Shown here piece after piece: positions 17,562 through 25,156 of a stretch of 64,000 nt of DNA. The notes beneath the pieces are model-generated. The model was not told where the DNA came from, did not search any database, and saw only the letters and a list, made by a program, of their open reading frames with translations. The first letter of the stretch is position 1. Each line of letters starts with the position of its first letter. The DNA comes from JBHHUI01 sp965248775. GTDB taxonomy: Bacteria; Chloroflexota; Anaerolineae; Anaerolineales; JBHHUI01. A program made the translations under genes and the position numbers. The stretch lies in the NCBI GenBank assembly GCA_965248775.1, contig OZ252150.1:4154001-4218000 (forward strand), written 5' to 3'.

Positions 17562-18692
17562 CTACGTGATCGTGTAGCTCATGTAGTGGTATTGGATCAA
17601 TCCATTGCGCAGGCCGAGTGTGTCTGCGCCGTCCAGCACCTGTCCCCCCGGGCTGTTGGCCGTCCATTGGAAAGTCCATGAAGCCCCGCTGCCTTGCGAG
17701 TTGCCCACATTAAAAGCTCCGGTCGGTAAATCTTCATCGAGCATACGCTGGAACCACTCGCGGATAGCCTGTGTACCAATCACCGTATGGCGGGCGGTCA
17801 CATGCCCGGCGTTGGGCTGGTAGAGTGCACTGAGTGCATCCAGGTCTCGATCATTCAAAGCCTGCACATAGCGGCGCAAAAGTTCATCAATAGGTGCGTC
17901 GGTCTCGGGCGGAGGATCCTGCGGATCGGGAGTCGCACCCGGCCAGTTGAAGTTGGCTACTGCATCGAATAAATCGTGATGTGCCGGTGAAGCCGCCCAA
18001 TCCCAGGAATATGCGTTCGCTGCCTTCAGACCCAATTCCATCGCTTTCTGAAAGAACCTGCGCAAATCATCGGCAGTCGCAATCCAGCCGCCAGCACCAT
18101 ATGCCGAACCGGTAGGAATCACTGGACGGTTGAAACCCACCAAGCGTGTATTGGCAAACTCCTGGACCGTGCGCTTCAGTTGTGTTTCGGGATTGTGGGC
18201 TTTCTCCCAATACACCTGTGGCATGTTGTAATCACACTTCTCCAGGAATGTCGACCACGGCAGCTCTCGATGAAAAGAGGGATAGCGATACGAACTCAGC
18301 GCGATGGGAGTACTGGGCAGGCCATTTCGCAATGCTGACATATACTGGCGAGCGGCTGCAGATTTGCCGGGCTGCTTGTATTGATGTTCTGCATCGATAA
18401 CGTAGCCGTCTAAACGAAGGCCCTTTGTCTGTTCGACCGCTACCCGCGCCTCACCAGCAGGATCACTTCCATAGACATAATGCCAACCCCAAACCTGTAT
18501 GCGATGATTGCGGAGTGCATTGACAACAGCCCGATTTTGAGAGGCGTCGCCAAAACGCCTGTCGCCATCGGCGATTTTGATGAGCACGTGGGTTAATCCG
18601 GCGCGGGACGCCTTTTCGGCGATCGCATCGGCACGGCCACCTTCAACATTTCTAATTTTCCAGATTAAGAACCCTTTGCCAGTGAGTGTCAT
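17562..18692 (-). CDS. TIM-barrel (GH25/DUF1906-like) protein fused to a SnoaL/NTF2-like domain
   Basis: 376 residues; AGGAGAGGGT precedes the ATG. Residues about 1-250 look like a lysozyme-type/glycoside-hydrolase-like barrel: GLTHVLIKIADGD, IQVWGWHYVYG, GYVIDAEHQYK with the acidic pair on a strand end, and NAYSWDWAASP. After a Pro/Asp linker (about 250-262) comes a SnoaL-like cone (IDELLRRYVQALNDRDLDAL, HTVIGTQAIREWFQRML). No signal peptide is evident, which is unusual for a cell-wall hydrolase. Substrate unknown; the fusion itself is uncommon in my experience. Confidence 0.6.
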   Translation of the reverse strand: MTLTGKGFLIWKIRNVEGGRADAIAEKASRAGLTHVLIKIADGDRRFGDASQNRAVVNALRNHRIQVWGWHYVYGSDPAGEARVAVEQTKGLRLDGYVIDAEHQYKQPGKSAAARQYMSALRNGLPSTPIALSSYRYPSFHRELPWSTFLEKCDYNMPQVYWEKAHNPETQLKRTVQEFANTRLVGFNRPVIPTGSAYGAGGWIATADDLRRFFQKAMELGLKAANAYSWDWAASPAHHDLFDAVANFNWPGATPDPQDPPPETDAPIDELLRRYVQALNDRDLDALSALYQPNAGHVTARHTVIGTQAIREWFQRMLDEDLPTGAFNVGNSQGSGASWTFQWTANSPGGQVLDGADTLGLRNGLIQYHYMSYTIT

Positions 18693-18779
18693 ACCCTCTC
18701 CTAAACAGCACCAGGAACAAACCTATGCAGGAATTTTATAGCACATCGACGCTAGATACACAATGTCGAACGAGGTAGA

Positions 18780-21110
18780 ATGAAGCCGCTCCCGGAAGTC
18801 ACTCCGCGGATGCCAATTATGGCCACAGCAAGCACCGTTAAAAAACTCGGCCTGCAAGATGTACTTGCCGCCACGCCGGAACCAATTAATCCGGCCGATA
18901 AGGTGTTGCTCGAGCGCGCCTATAAACTCGCAGACCAGGCTCACGCCGGACAGATGCGCGCCTCCGGCGAACCATATATTAACCACGGCGTGGCAGTAGC
19001 ACAACTCCTCGCCGACCTGAAGCTCCCCCCAGCGGCAATTGCAGCCGGGCTGCTGCACGATGTCGTCGAAGATACTGATGTCAGCATAGAAACAATCGAG
19101 ACTGAGTTCGGTGCTGCCATCGCGAAAATGGTAGATGGTGTCACGAAATTGACCCAACGCGTCGAACGCATGGATCACTCCAGCCCAAACGGCGCGCAAA
19201 ATGATGCGGCAGAAACCACCAATCAGCTCACAGACCGCGAAGCAGAGACTATCCGTAAAACCTTCCTTGCAATGGAAGACGACGTCCGGGTCGTGCTGAT
19301 CAAGCTCGCCGACCGCTTGCACAATATGCGCACGCTCAAGCATCTGCCCACTCAAAGGCAACGCCGTATCGCACAAGAGACGCTGGATATTTTTGCCCCG
19401 CTGGCAAACCGTCTTGGCTTCTGGCAAATCAAGTGGGAACTGGAAGATCTTGGGTTCCGCTACACTCATCCGAATAGCTATAAAGAAATTGCAAGTGCTA
19501 TCAACACTCACCGCGCCGTGCGCGAGAAGGTCATCGAGCAAATCGTCGAGCGCTTACAGACGACGCTGAATGAGAACGGGGTGCAGGCAACCGTCAGCGG
19601 GCGCCCAAAACACATCTATTCCATTTGGAACAAGATGAGTCGCAAGGATGTCCAATTCGAGCAAGTCTACGATGTACGTGCTGTGCGCATCATCATAAGC
19701 CAGAGGGAAACCGAACCGACGGATGACCTCAGAGAACAAGAACTCCGCGAGAAGTTAGCAAAGGCGGATTGTTATCTGGCATTGGGCCTCGTCCACCAAC
19801 TTTGGAAACCTATTCCAGGCGAGTTTGACGATTACATTGCCACGCCGAAGGACAATTTCTACCAGTCGTTGCATACGGCTGTGGTCTACGACGATGGTCA
19901 TACCCTCGAAATTCAGATCCGCACAAACGAAATGAACCAGAATGCCGAATACGGTATCGCCGCCCATTGGCGCTATAAGGAGGGCGATCGGCGTCGCGAC
20001 AAGGCATTCGAAGCCCGGATTGACTGGTTGCGTTCTATGATGGATTGGCGGCAGGATGTCACGGATGGACAGGGTTTCGTTGAAGCGCTCAAGTCGGACC
20101 TTTTCCCGGATCGAGTGTTCACGTTCACCCCGCGTGGCGACATCATTGACTTACCAGTCGGCTCTACGCCAATTGACTTTGCCTATCACATCCATACCTC
20201 CGTTGGCGAACGTTGCCGGGGCGCAAAAATAAACGGGAAGCTCGTCTCGCTGAACTCTATCCTAAAGTCGGGAGATCAGGTGGAGATTCTTACGGCCAAA
20301 CGGGGCGGACCGAGTCGGGACTGGCTCAACCCGGACCTGAGCTATGTTCGTTCAGCCCGCGCCCGCGAGAAGATCAGAGCCTGGTTCCGCAAGCAGGCCC
20401 GCGAGGAGAATGTTGGCTCCGGGCGCGCAATTGTGGATCGGGAATTGAAGCGCCTCAATATTTCCAATCTATCGTTGGAGGCAATCGCAGAACTTTTCAG
20501 TTTCAATAAATTAGATGACTTCCTGTCGGCTGTGGGTTGTGGCGATATTCACGGCCAAACAGTTGTGACGCGCATTGTGCGCCATCTGCAGGAAGAGTCG
20601 AGCGAAGGCGCGGACTTGCCGCCGCCGACCGTAGGCGGCAAATCGGATGCCCCGCCAGTTGAAGCCGGGGAGATTTCAATTCAAGGTACCGGTGGACTGC
20701 TTACAAACACAGCGCGTTGTTGTAACCCGGCGCCCGGCGATGCGATTGTGGGCTATACCACGCGCGGACGCGGTGTAACTATTCACCGTCGTGATTGCCC
20801 CAATATCCTACGGTTGCGTGAGAAAGAACGATTAATCGAAGTCTCGTGGGGCCGAGACCCCATCAAGAAATATCCGGTCCCCATCCGCGTTGTCGCCTAC
20901 GACCGCGAAGGCTTGATGCGAGACATTGGCACAATCGTTGCTGATGAACATGTAAACATGAGTGCCTTCAACATGCCACCGTTGGAAAGCCACCTGGCAA
21001 TTCTCAATATGACTCTTGAAGTGTCCAGCCTTGCACAACTCAGCACTGTGTTGCATCGCATTGAGCAACTGCCAAACGTGACAGAAGTGCGTCGCTATAA
21101 AGCAGGATGA
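18780..21110 (+). CDS. RelA/SpoT homolog (ppGpp synthetase/hydrolase) with an EFDD synthetase motif
   Basis: 776 residues. HD hydrolase domain is intact: YINHGVAVAQLL, GLLHDVVEDTDVS (about 93-105) and LIKLADRLHNMRTL. Synthetase domain includes HIYSIWNKMSRK, YDVRAVRIII and YIATPKDNFYQSLHT. TGS lies at about 443-503 and a C-terminal ACT at about 697-770, with a Cys-rich zinc-finger-type block (NTARCCNPAPGD) before it. The protein makes and degrades (p)ppGpp in the stringent response. The loop before the active site reads PIPGEFDDYIA: the ExDD form, known from synthetase-only RelA, rather than the RxKD usual in bifunctional enzymes, although the HD residues are complete. GAGG precedes the ATG. 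Confidence 0.93.
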   Translation: MKPLPEVTPRMPIMATASTVKKLGLQDVLAATPEPINPADKVLLERAYKLADQAHAGQMRASGEPYINHGVAVAQLLADLKLPPAAIAAGLLHDVVEDTDVSIETIETEFGAAIAKMVDGVTKLTQRVERMDHSSPNGAQNDAAETTNQLTDREAETIRKTFLAMEDDVRVVLIKLADRLHNMRTLKHLPTQRQRRIAQETLDIFAPLANRLGFWQIKWELEDLGFRYTHPNSYKEIASAINTHRAVREKVIEQIVERLQTTLNENGVQATVSGRPKHIYSIWNKMSRKDVQFEQVYDVRAVRIIISQRETEPTDDLREQELREKLAKADCYLALGLVHQLWKPIPGEFDDYIATPKDNFYQSLHTAVVYDDGHTLEIQIRTNEMNQNAEYGIAAHWRYKEGDRRRDKAFEARIDWLRSMMDWRQDVTDGQGFVEALKSDLFPDRVFTFTPRGDIIDLPVGSTPIDFAYHIHTSVGERCRGAKINGKLVSLNSILKSGDQVEILTAKRGGPSRDWLNPDLSYVRSARAREKIRAWFRKQAREENVGSGRAIVDRELKRLNISNLSLEAIAELFSFNKLDDFLSAVGCGDIHGQTVVTRIVRHLQEESSEGADLPPPTVGGKSDAPPVEAGEISIQGTGGLLTNTARCCNPAPGDAIVGYTTRGRGVTIHRRDCPNILRLREKERLIEVSWGRDPIKKYPVPIRVVAYDREGLMRDIGTIVADEHVNMSAFNMPPLESHLAILNMTLEVSSLAQLSTVLHRIEQLPNVTEVRRYKAG

Positions 21111-21156
21111 ACTCCATTACCGGGCCGTATTTCGTTGTAGAGGGTGAATGTTCTCC

Positions 21157-21360
21157 CTACCAGTATTCAGACCAATCGACGCTCAATGCATCTTGAATAT
21201 CATGGCGTAGAGTGGCCGGAGAGAATGGTTTGACACGGTATCGGAATGCCCCAAGTTCACGCGCCCGCTGCCGATGAGCAGCATCTGTCCGAACCGATAC
21301 GACAAGGACAGGCGTTTTCACAAAGCGCTCTTCGCCGCGTATCTCTTCAATGTCTAGGAC
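21157..21360 (-). pseudogene. C-terminal half of a response-regulator receiver domain (split gene)
   Basis: My own minus-strand translation from 21360 to the TAG at 21159-21157 reads VLDIEEIRGEERFVKTP..., then VLVVSVRTDAAHR, ELGAFRYRVKPFSPATLRHD. That is beta-4 (VLVVS), the switch Ser and the conserved Lys (VKPF) of a CheY-type receiver. The phosphoacceptor half is missing here; it is encoded at 25157-25371, same strand, 3.8 kb away. A stop (TAA) lies directly upstream of the homology, marking the breakpoint near 21361. Confidence 0.8.
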
Positions 21361-21544
21361 TTTTTACTTTTTGTGCTGGGCTTCCTGCAGCAGAGGCGCG
21401 ATGCAGTGTCACAGCCTTTTTGAAGAGTCGTATCGCAAAACGCTACCCAAAGGAGTGCGGAAAACAGCCGCTTTTCGATGAGCGGGCAGCCGGAAAAGTG
21501 TCAGCGAGAGAAACGCAGACCGGTCAGGCGAATACACAGTCCAG

Positions 21545-21617
21545 CCCAGTACCGCACAGTCACGTGCAGACTGCGTCGTGAAACGAACTGGGTCGGTATG
21601 TGTACTGCACTGGGGGG
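21545..21617 (+). repeat. Modular ACTGGGTC repeat, copy at the island left part
   Basis: Starts CCCAGTACCGCACAGTCACG and ends AACTGGGTCGGTATGTG plus CACTGGG. It shares its ends and the CACAGTCACGTGC core with the copies at 23655 and 24349 but is diverged and shorter. Confidence 0.7.
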
Positions 21618-21711
21618 TGAGATCCATCGCCTTTCAGGAAGTGTCGTCGAAGGCGAAGGCCAGTTGAGTGAGGCGAACAGGGCGGGCGGTCAGGCGAGCG
21701 GAGAGAGCGTC

Positions 21712-21785
21712 ACCCAGTCACCGCGTACTGCCGCAACGCGGCAAGTGTCACGACCATGACCCAGTACATTCATCATCACGATTGC
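21712..21785 (-). repeat. Modular repeat copy interrupted by the IS3 element
   Basis: Reads ACCCAGTCACCGCG... then CATGACCCAGTACATTCATC. The IS3 element follows at once, and beyond it (23036) the repeat resumes with CATTCGTGATGACTGGGCG and TTCGGTACTGGG, matching the right part of the 24349 copy. The IS3 therefore landed in a pre-existing repeat copy. Confidence 0.65.
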
Positions 21786-21815
21786 TGGTATTACCCCGAT
21801 TCAGTGGACAGTTGG

Positions 21816-22679
21816 TTAAGCCACTAAAGGTAATTGTTCATAGGCATGTGGGCTCATGTAATCCAGGGCCGAATGCATCCGTTGCCGATTGTAAAACACT
21901 TCGACATAGTCAAAGACGCTGGTGCGAGCAGCGGCCCGGCTGGCGTACAGTTGCTGGTATACACACTCGGATTTCAGGCTGGCAAAGAAGCTCTCCATGG
22001 GGGCGTTATCGTAGCAGTTTCCCCTTCGGCTCATACTGGGCGTGATGTCATGAAGCTTGCGCAGCGCCTGATACTCAGCGCTGGCGTACTGACTCCCCCG
22101 GTCAGAATGATGGATGAGACCTGGCGGCGGTTTTCGCGAACGCAGAGCCATCTCCAAAGCATCCAAAGTCAGTTGGCGGCCCAAGCGTTTGCCGAGTGCC
22201 CAGCCGACGATCCGTCGCGAGTACAGGTCGAGGACTGCTGCGAGATAGAGCCAACCTTCACTGGTTGCAATGTAAGTGATGTCGGCCAGCCACACTTCGT
22301 TAGGCGCAGTGGCCGTGAAGTCCTGAACGAGCAAATTCGGCGCTACGGGCAGGCTGTGCTTCGACTGGGTTGTCACCTTGTAGCTCCGTTTGCGTCGGGC
22401 TTGCAGGCCATGCAGGCGCAACAGACGGGCCACCCGGTTGTGGCCGCAGCGGATGCCGCGGTCCTGTAGTTCGCGGTGAATGCGCGGACAGCCATAGACG
22501 CCGCGATGCTGCTCAAAGATCGCTCTGATCTCGCGTCCCAACGCCTGGCTGGCTTGCTCGCGCGGGCTGACCGGCCGCTTGCGCCAGGCGTAGTAGCCGC
22601 TACGTGTGACTTGCAGTACCCGACACATCAGACTGATGCTGTACTCGCCTTTGTGTTCGTCAATGAAGCGAAATCTCAC
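21816..22679 (-). CDS. IS3-family transposase OrfB (integrase core)
   Basis: 287 residues. DDE acids in EVWLADITYIA, IHHSDRGSQYAS and NAPMESFFASLKSE; N-terminal HTH_21-type segment GVYGCPRIHRELQDRGI. Full length with no internal damage. Its frame is -1 relative to orfA, and a perfect A7 slippery run lies upstream in orfA (22715-22709, CTA AAA AAA), so the working transposase is expected to be the OrfAB fusion made by -1 frameshifting, as is usual in IS3 elements. Confidence 0.92.
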   Translation of the reverse strand: MRFRFIDEHKGEYSISLMCRVLQVTRSGYYAWRKRPVSPREQASQALGREIRAIFEQHRGVYGCPRIHRELQDRGIRCGHNRVARLLRLHGLQARRKRSYKVTTQSKHSLPVAPNLLVQDFTATAPNEVWLADITYIATSEGWLYLAAVLDLYSRRIVGWALGKRLGRQLTLDALEMALRSRKPPPGLIHHSDRGSQYASAEYQALRKLHDITPSMSRRGNCYDNAPMESFFASLKSECVYQQLYASRAAARTSVFDYVEVFYNRQRMHSALDYMSPHAYEQLPLVA

Positions 22680-22972
22680 TTCTGCTCGCGCGCAAACACC
22701 GCCATGGCTTTTTTTAGGATGTCCCGTTCCTGGCGCACCACGTGCAATTCGCGCTTCAACTCCGCCAGCTCGCGGTCGCGCTCCTTCGGCTTTCCCTTTC
22801 CGGGAAATGCCTGCGCTCCATCAGCCGCGTATTCAGCCCGCCAGCGATTCAGACTGCTACTACTTACTCCCAAATCCAAAGCAAGCTGCTCAACCGCTGT
22901 GTCGCTATCATACGATAACCGAACGGCTTCGACCTTGAATTCGCGCGTGTATGTCTTCCTGTATGTACTCAT
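22676..22972 (-). CDS. IS3-family OrfA (helix-turn-helix)
   Basis: 98 residues. N-terminal HTH (KTYTREFKVEAVRLSYDSDT, LALDLGVSSSSLNRWRAEY) followed by a leucine-zipper-like helix (ERDRELAELKRELHVVRQER). Ends KKAMAVFAREQK; the KK codons are the A7 slippery site. Overlaps the orfB start by 4 nt. Confidence 0.9.
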   Translation of the reverse strand: MSTYRKTYTREFKVEAVRLSYDSDTAVEQLALDLGVSSSSLNRWRAEYAADGAQAFPGKGKPKERDRELAELKRELHVVRQERDILKKAMAVFAREQK

Positions 22973-23035
22973 TTGGGTCCTCCCTGATCTGTGAATCTAT
23001 CTTATCTCGTTGTCCACTAAACCAGGGTAATGCCA

Positions 23036-23245
23036 CATTCGTGATGACTGGGCGTTCGGTACTGGGTGCGGTGGGTCTCGAGCCAACGCTTCATCCAGAC
23101 GCCCCGGCCCAGTACCCAGTGGCGGACGCACTGCACAGTGCCGTGCACTGCATCGGTATGCCGGCGTCACGACCCAGTACGCACAGTGCCGTGCACACTG
23201 CATCGGTATTCGCGACTGGGCATCCGGGACTGGGTGGCCACGTTG
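23036..23245. repeat. Repeat cluster with ACTGGG/CCCAGT modules and a duplicated CACAGTGCCGTGCA unit
   Basis: Contains CATTCGTGATGACTGGGCG and TTCGGTACTGGG, then CCCAGTACCCAGTGGCGG, then two copies of CACAGTGCCGTGCA(CA)CTGCATCGGTAT about 55 nt apart separated by GTCACGACCCAGTACG, and finally CGACTGGGCATCCGGGACTG. Spacing is irregular, there are no unique spacers of constant size, and no cas gene is nearby. Confidence 0.6.
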
Positions 23246-23526
23246 GGGGTCCCAGAGTTCTACTAATTCCATGATGCATCCGCATTTCTGGCATTCGAGA
23301 GGGTCGTATCCGAAGCTTGCTTCACCTGCCCTGCCGGCAGGCACGGGTTATACGCTCGCGCCAGGTGAGGGTCTTGAATAAAGTAGCCAAAGGCTCCAGG
23401 TCAAAGAGCGGCATTTGGAGCCGGAGGGCATCGAGGGCTGCGTTTGCGATTTCTGCCCACTTTGCTTTGACATTGCGAGCATAGAGACCGGCGTGGCGGA
23501 CGAGTTGCGTGCCTTTTGGGGGGATG

Positions 23527-23556
23527 CCCAGTCCCGTCCCGGTCCTGGACGGGGTG
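23527..23556 (+). repeat. 30-bp palindromic insertion unit, copy 1
   Basis: CCCAGTCCCGTCCCGGTCCT followed by GGACGGGGTG; the CCCGTCC/GGACGGG arms form a hairpin. It sits inside the IS91 transposase coding sequence between codons for LLVPH and PPKGTQ. It differs from the copy at 24237 by one base. Confidence 0.75.
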
Positions 23557-23654
23557 TGGCACCAGGAGCGAGATGAACTCAAGCGGCGAAAGGTTGACTG
23601 CGCGGCGCAGACCGGTAGCGGTCTCGCGATACCAAAACTGCAGTCGCTGGCCGT

Positions 23655-23771
23655 CGCCCAGTACCGAACGCCCAGTCACCCAGTCACGAATGAACTGGGT
23701 CGCACAGTCACGTGCGGACTGCATCGTGATGATGAATGCACTGGGTCATGACGAATGAACTGGGTCGGTAT
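23655..23771 (+). repeat. Modular ACTGGGTC repeat, 117-bp copy
   Basis: Begins CGCCCAGTACCGAACGCCCA, ends GAACTGGGTCGGTAT (the opposite end reads as the inverted TACCGA..CCCAGT). It is an exact inverted copy of 24349-24478 apart from lacking one 13-bp module, CACTGGGTCGTGA. Interrupts the IS91 transposase. Confidence 0.85.
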
Positions 23772-24236
23772 ACTGGGTGATGTGAGATGTTGCGAGGGGC
23801 GGATGACCAAGATAGCGCCCGATGTATTTTGCGGCCTCGAGGCCCCGTGGGTAAAAACTATCGGTGTAAACCTGAAAGCCGCGAAATCTGCGATACAGGT
23901 CGTAAATCGTCGCCCGCAGCGCTGAGTCATAGGGACGCAAACGACGCAGTTCCTTGCAAAGCAGGTAGCGCCATCGCACTGAGAGCTTGCCACCGGGGAT
24001 GCCATCAATTTCGACCCAGTTGTTATCTGTGTCCAGCCCGCCTTTCGTTGTAACGAGATGGACGTGGGGCTTAAATCCCAAATCCCGGCCAAAGGTGTGG
24101 CAAGTATAAATCAGGCCGATGCGCAGGCCAGGGTGATCATCTTCTACTACCTGGCGGACCGATTCGGCAGCCACTTTAAGCATGACATCGAGTAGACGGC
24201 GATCAGCGTGGCATGTCTGACGGAGTTCCTGAGCGA

Positions 24237-24266
24237 CCCAGTCCCGTCCCGGTTCTGGACGGGGTG
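24237..24266 (+). repeat. 30-bp palindromic insertion unit, copy 2
   Basis: CCCAGTCCCGTCCCGGTTCT followed by GGACGGGGTG, one mismatch to the copy at 23527. Inserted between the HLTLTTP and ELRQTCHADRR parts of the IS91 transposase, causing a frame change. Confidence 0.75.
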
Positions 24267-24348
24267 GTAAGCGTGAGATGTAGATGCGGCACGTCGAGCA
24301 GTTCCTGCGCGATGCGGTTGACCCACTCGTCGGTGCGAACCTTGCCAC

Positions 24349-24478
24349 ATACCGACCCAGTTTCACGACCCAGTGCATTCGTCATGACCCAGTGCATTCA
24401 TCATCACGATGCAGTCCGCACGTGACTGTGCGACCCAGTTCATTCGTGACTGGGTGACTGGGCGTTCGGTACTGGGCG
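24349..24478 (-). repeat. Modular ACTGGGTC repeat, 130-bp copy
   Basis: Inverse of the 23655 copy: ATACCGACCCAGTTTCACGA at one end and TTCGGTACTGGGCG at the other. Identical over 117 positions, plus one extra 13-bp module. Separates the zinc-finger (CKTRFCPS) and GKVRTDEW parts of the IS91 transposase. Confidence 0.85.
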
Positions 24479-24906
24479 AAGGACAAAAGCGGGTCTTGCA
24501 ACTAAACGGCACAATGCGCTCGTCGCCGCATCCCGGACACACGTAGCGCGCGTAGCCGGATTGTGGGTTGCGACAGCCCAGCATCTGTTGGATGGTTTTG
24601 CGGACGTAGGCGCGTTGGTCAGCGGGGATATCTTCTTCGTGGAGATCTAGCCAGCGATGCCAATGGTCGATGAATATTTGCCGGAAGCGGTCGCTTCCGT
24701 AAGTGGTCTGTGGGTGGAAAAGCATGATCGCCGGGGCTCACAGTCGGGCACCAGTGATTCATGTGCAAGATATGCTCCAGACGATGCGCTTTTCCAGTCA
24801 TCAGCTTTCAGCTACAATCAACTTGAACAATCATGCGGCGGCGACGGTTTAGGCGGTATCCGGCACGCCACTGACGCATGCCGTTGAGCCGGCACAAGGA
24901 GATGTC

Positions 24907-25156
24907 GTGAGTTCTGTGGTTGGAAACGTTTCGGCCATCTTTCGCTACCCAGTGAAATCGATGCTCGGTGAGAGCCTCGATGAGGTCGATGTTGAGGTCG
25001 GAGGGCTTTCTAGAGACCGGGCGTTCGCATTGCTGGACGTCGAGACTGGCAAGGTGGTCAGCGTAAAGCGGCCGAAGCGATGGTCTCGAATCTTCGAATT
25101 GCAGGCGTTCACAGAGGATGGCACGTGGGTACGTTTTCCGGCCGGCGACCTCGAGA
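24907..25156 (+). pseudogene. 5' fragment of a MOSC-domain (MOSC_N beta-barrel) gene
   Basis: From a GTG start the translation is VVGNVSAIFRYPVKSMLGES, LDEVDVEVGGLSRDRAFALL, GKVVSVKRPKRWSRIFELQA, FTEDGTWVRFPAGD. That is the N-terminal MOSC_N barrel (hallmark YPVKSM...G), which precedes the MOSC domain in molybdenum-cofactor-sulfurase-like and mARC-like proteins. Homology ends near 25150, where the sequence switches to the antisense of the receiver gene (25157-25371). The catalytic MOSC domain is nowhere in the window. Confidence 0.75.

Larger units (their letters stand above)
21786..23035 (-). mobile_element. IS3-family insertion sequence
   Basis: 1250 bp bounded by imperfect 25-bp inverted ends that begin TGG and end CCA: left TGGTATTACCCCGATTCAGT, right (reverse complement) TGGCATTACCCTGGTTTAGT, both continuing GGACA. 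Contains orfA and orfB on the minus strand. No clear direct repeat flanks it, because the surrounding repeat is itself palindromic. Confidence 0.85.
23250..24725 (-). pseudogene. IS91-family (Y2, rolling-circle) transposase, broken by repeat insertions
   Basis: Start: MLFHPQTTYGSDRFRQIFID and the transposase zinc-finger YVCPGCGDERIVPFSCKTRF CPS (24725-24480). The repeat at 24349-24478 interrupts here; the chain resumes as GKVRTDEWVNRIAQELLD...HLTLTTP. A 30-bp unit at 24237-24266 shifts the frame; it resumes ELRQTCHADRRLLDVMLKV..., GLIYTCHTFGRDLGFKPHVH (the catalytic-domain histidines), GRYLGHPPLATSHI. The repeat at 23655-23771 interrupts again, then DGQRLQFWYRETATGLRRAV; the second 30-bp unit (23527-23556) falls after LLVPH; then PPKGTQLVRHAGLYARN and finally, after a frame change, YDPLECQKCGCIMEL. 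Four repeat insertions in one gene. Confidence 0.8.
21361..25156. mobile_element. Composite mobile island inserted in a response-regulator gene
   Basis: About 3.8 kb between the two halves of one receiver gene. Order: unassigned sequence and repeat copies (21361-21785), IS3 element (21786-23035), repeat cluster (23036-23245), shattered IS91-type transposase interrupted by repeats (23250-24725), a 180-bp spacer, and a 5' fragment of a MOSC gene (24907-25156). 21361-21544 shows no gene I recognise. The MOSC fragment lies on the 5' side of the IS91-type gene, where one-ended rolling-circle transposition is known to capture neighbouring DNA; that explanation is inference. Confidence 0.7.

Noticed and set aside
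21246..21581. 111-codon plus-strand ORF in the island
   Set aside because: The first part is antisense to the receiver fragment and the rest is repeat-rich sequence with no domain-like pattern.
23036..24480. Possible CRISPR array from the many ACTGGG/CCCAGT repeats
   Set aside because: Unit length and spacing are irregular, units are in both orientations and are themselves palindromic modules, there are no uniform unique spacers, and no cas genes are in the window.
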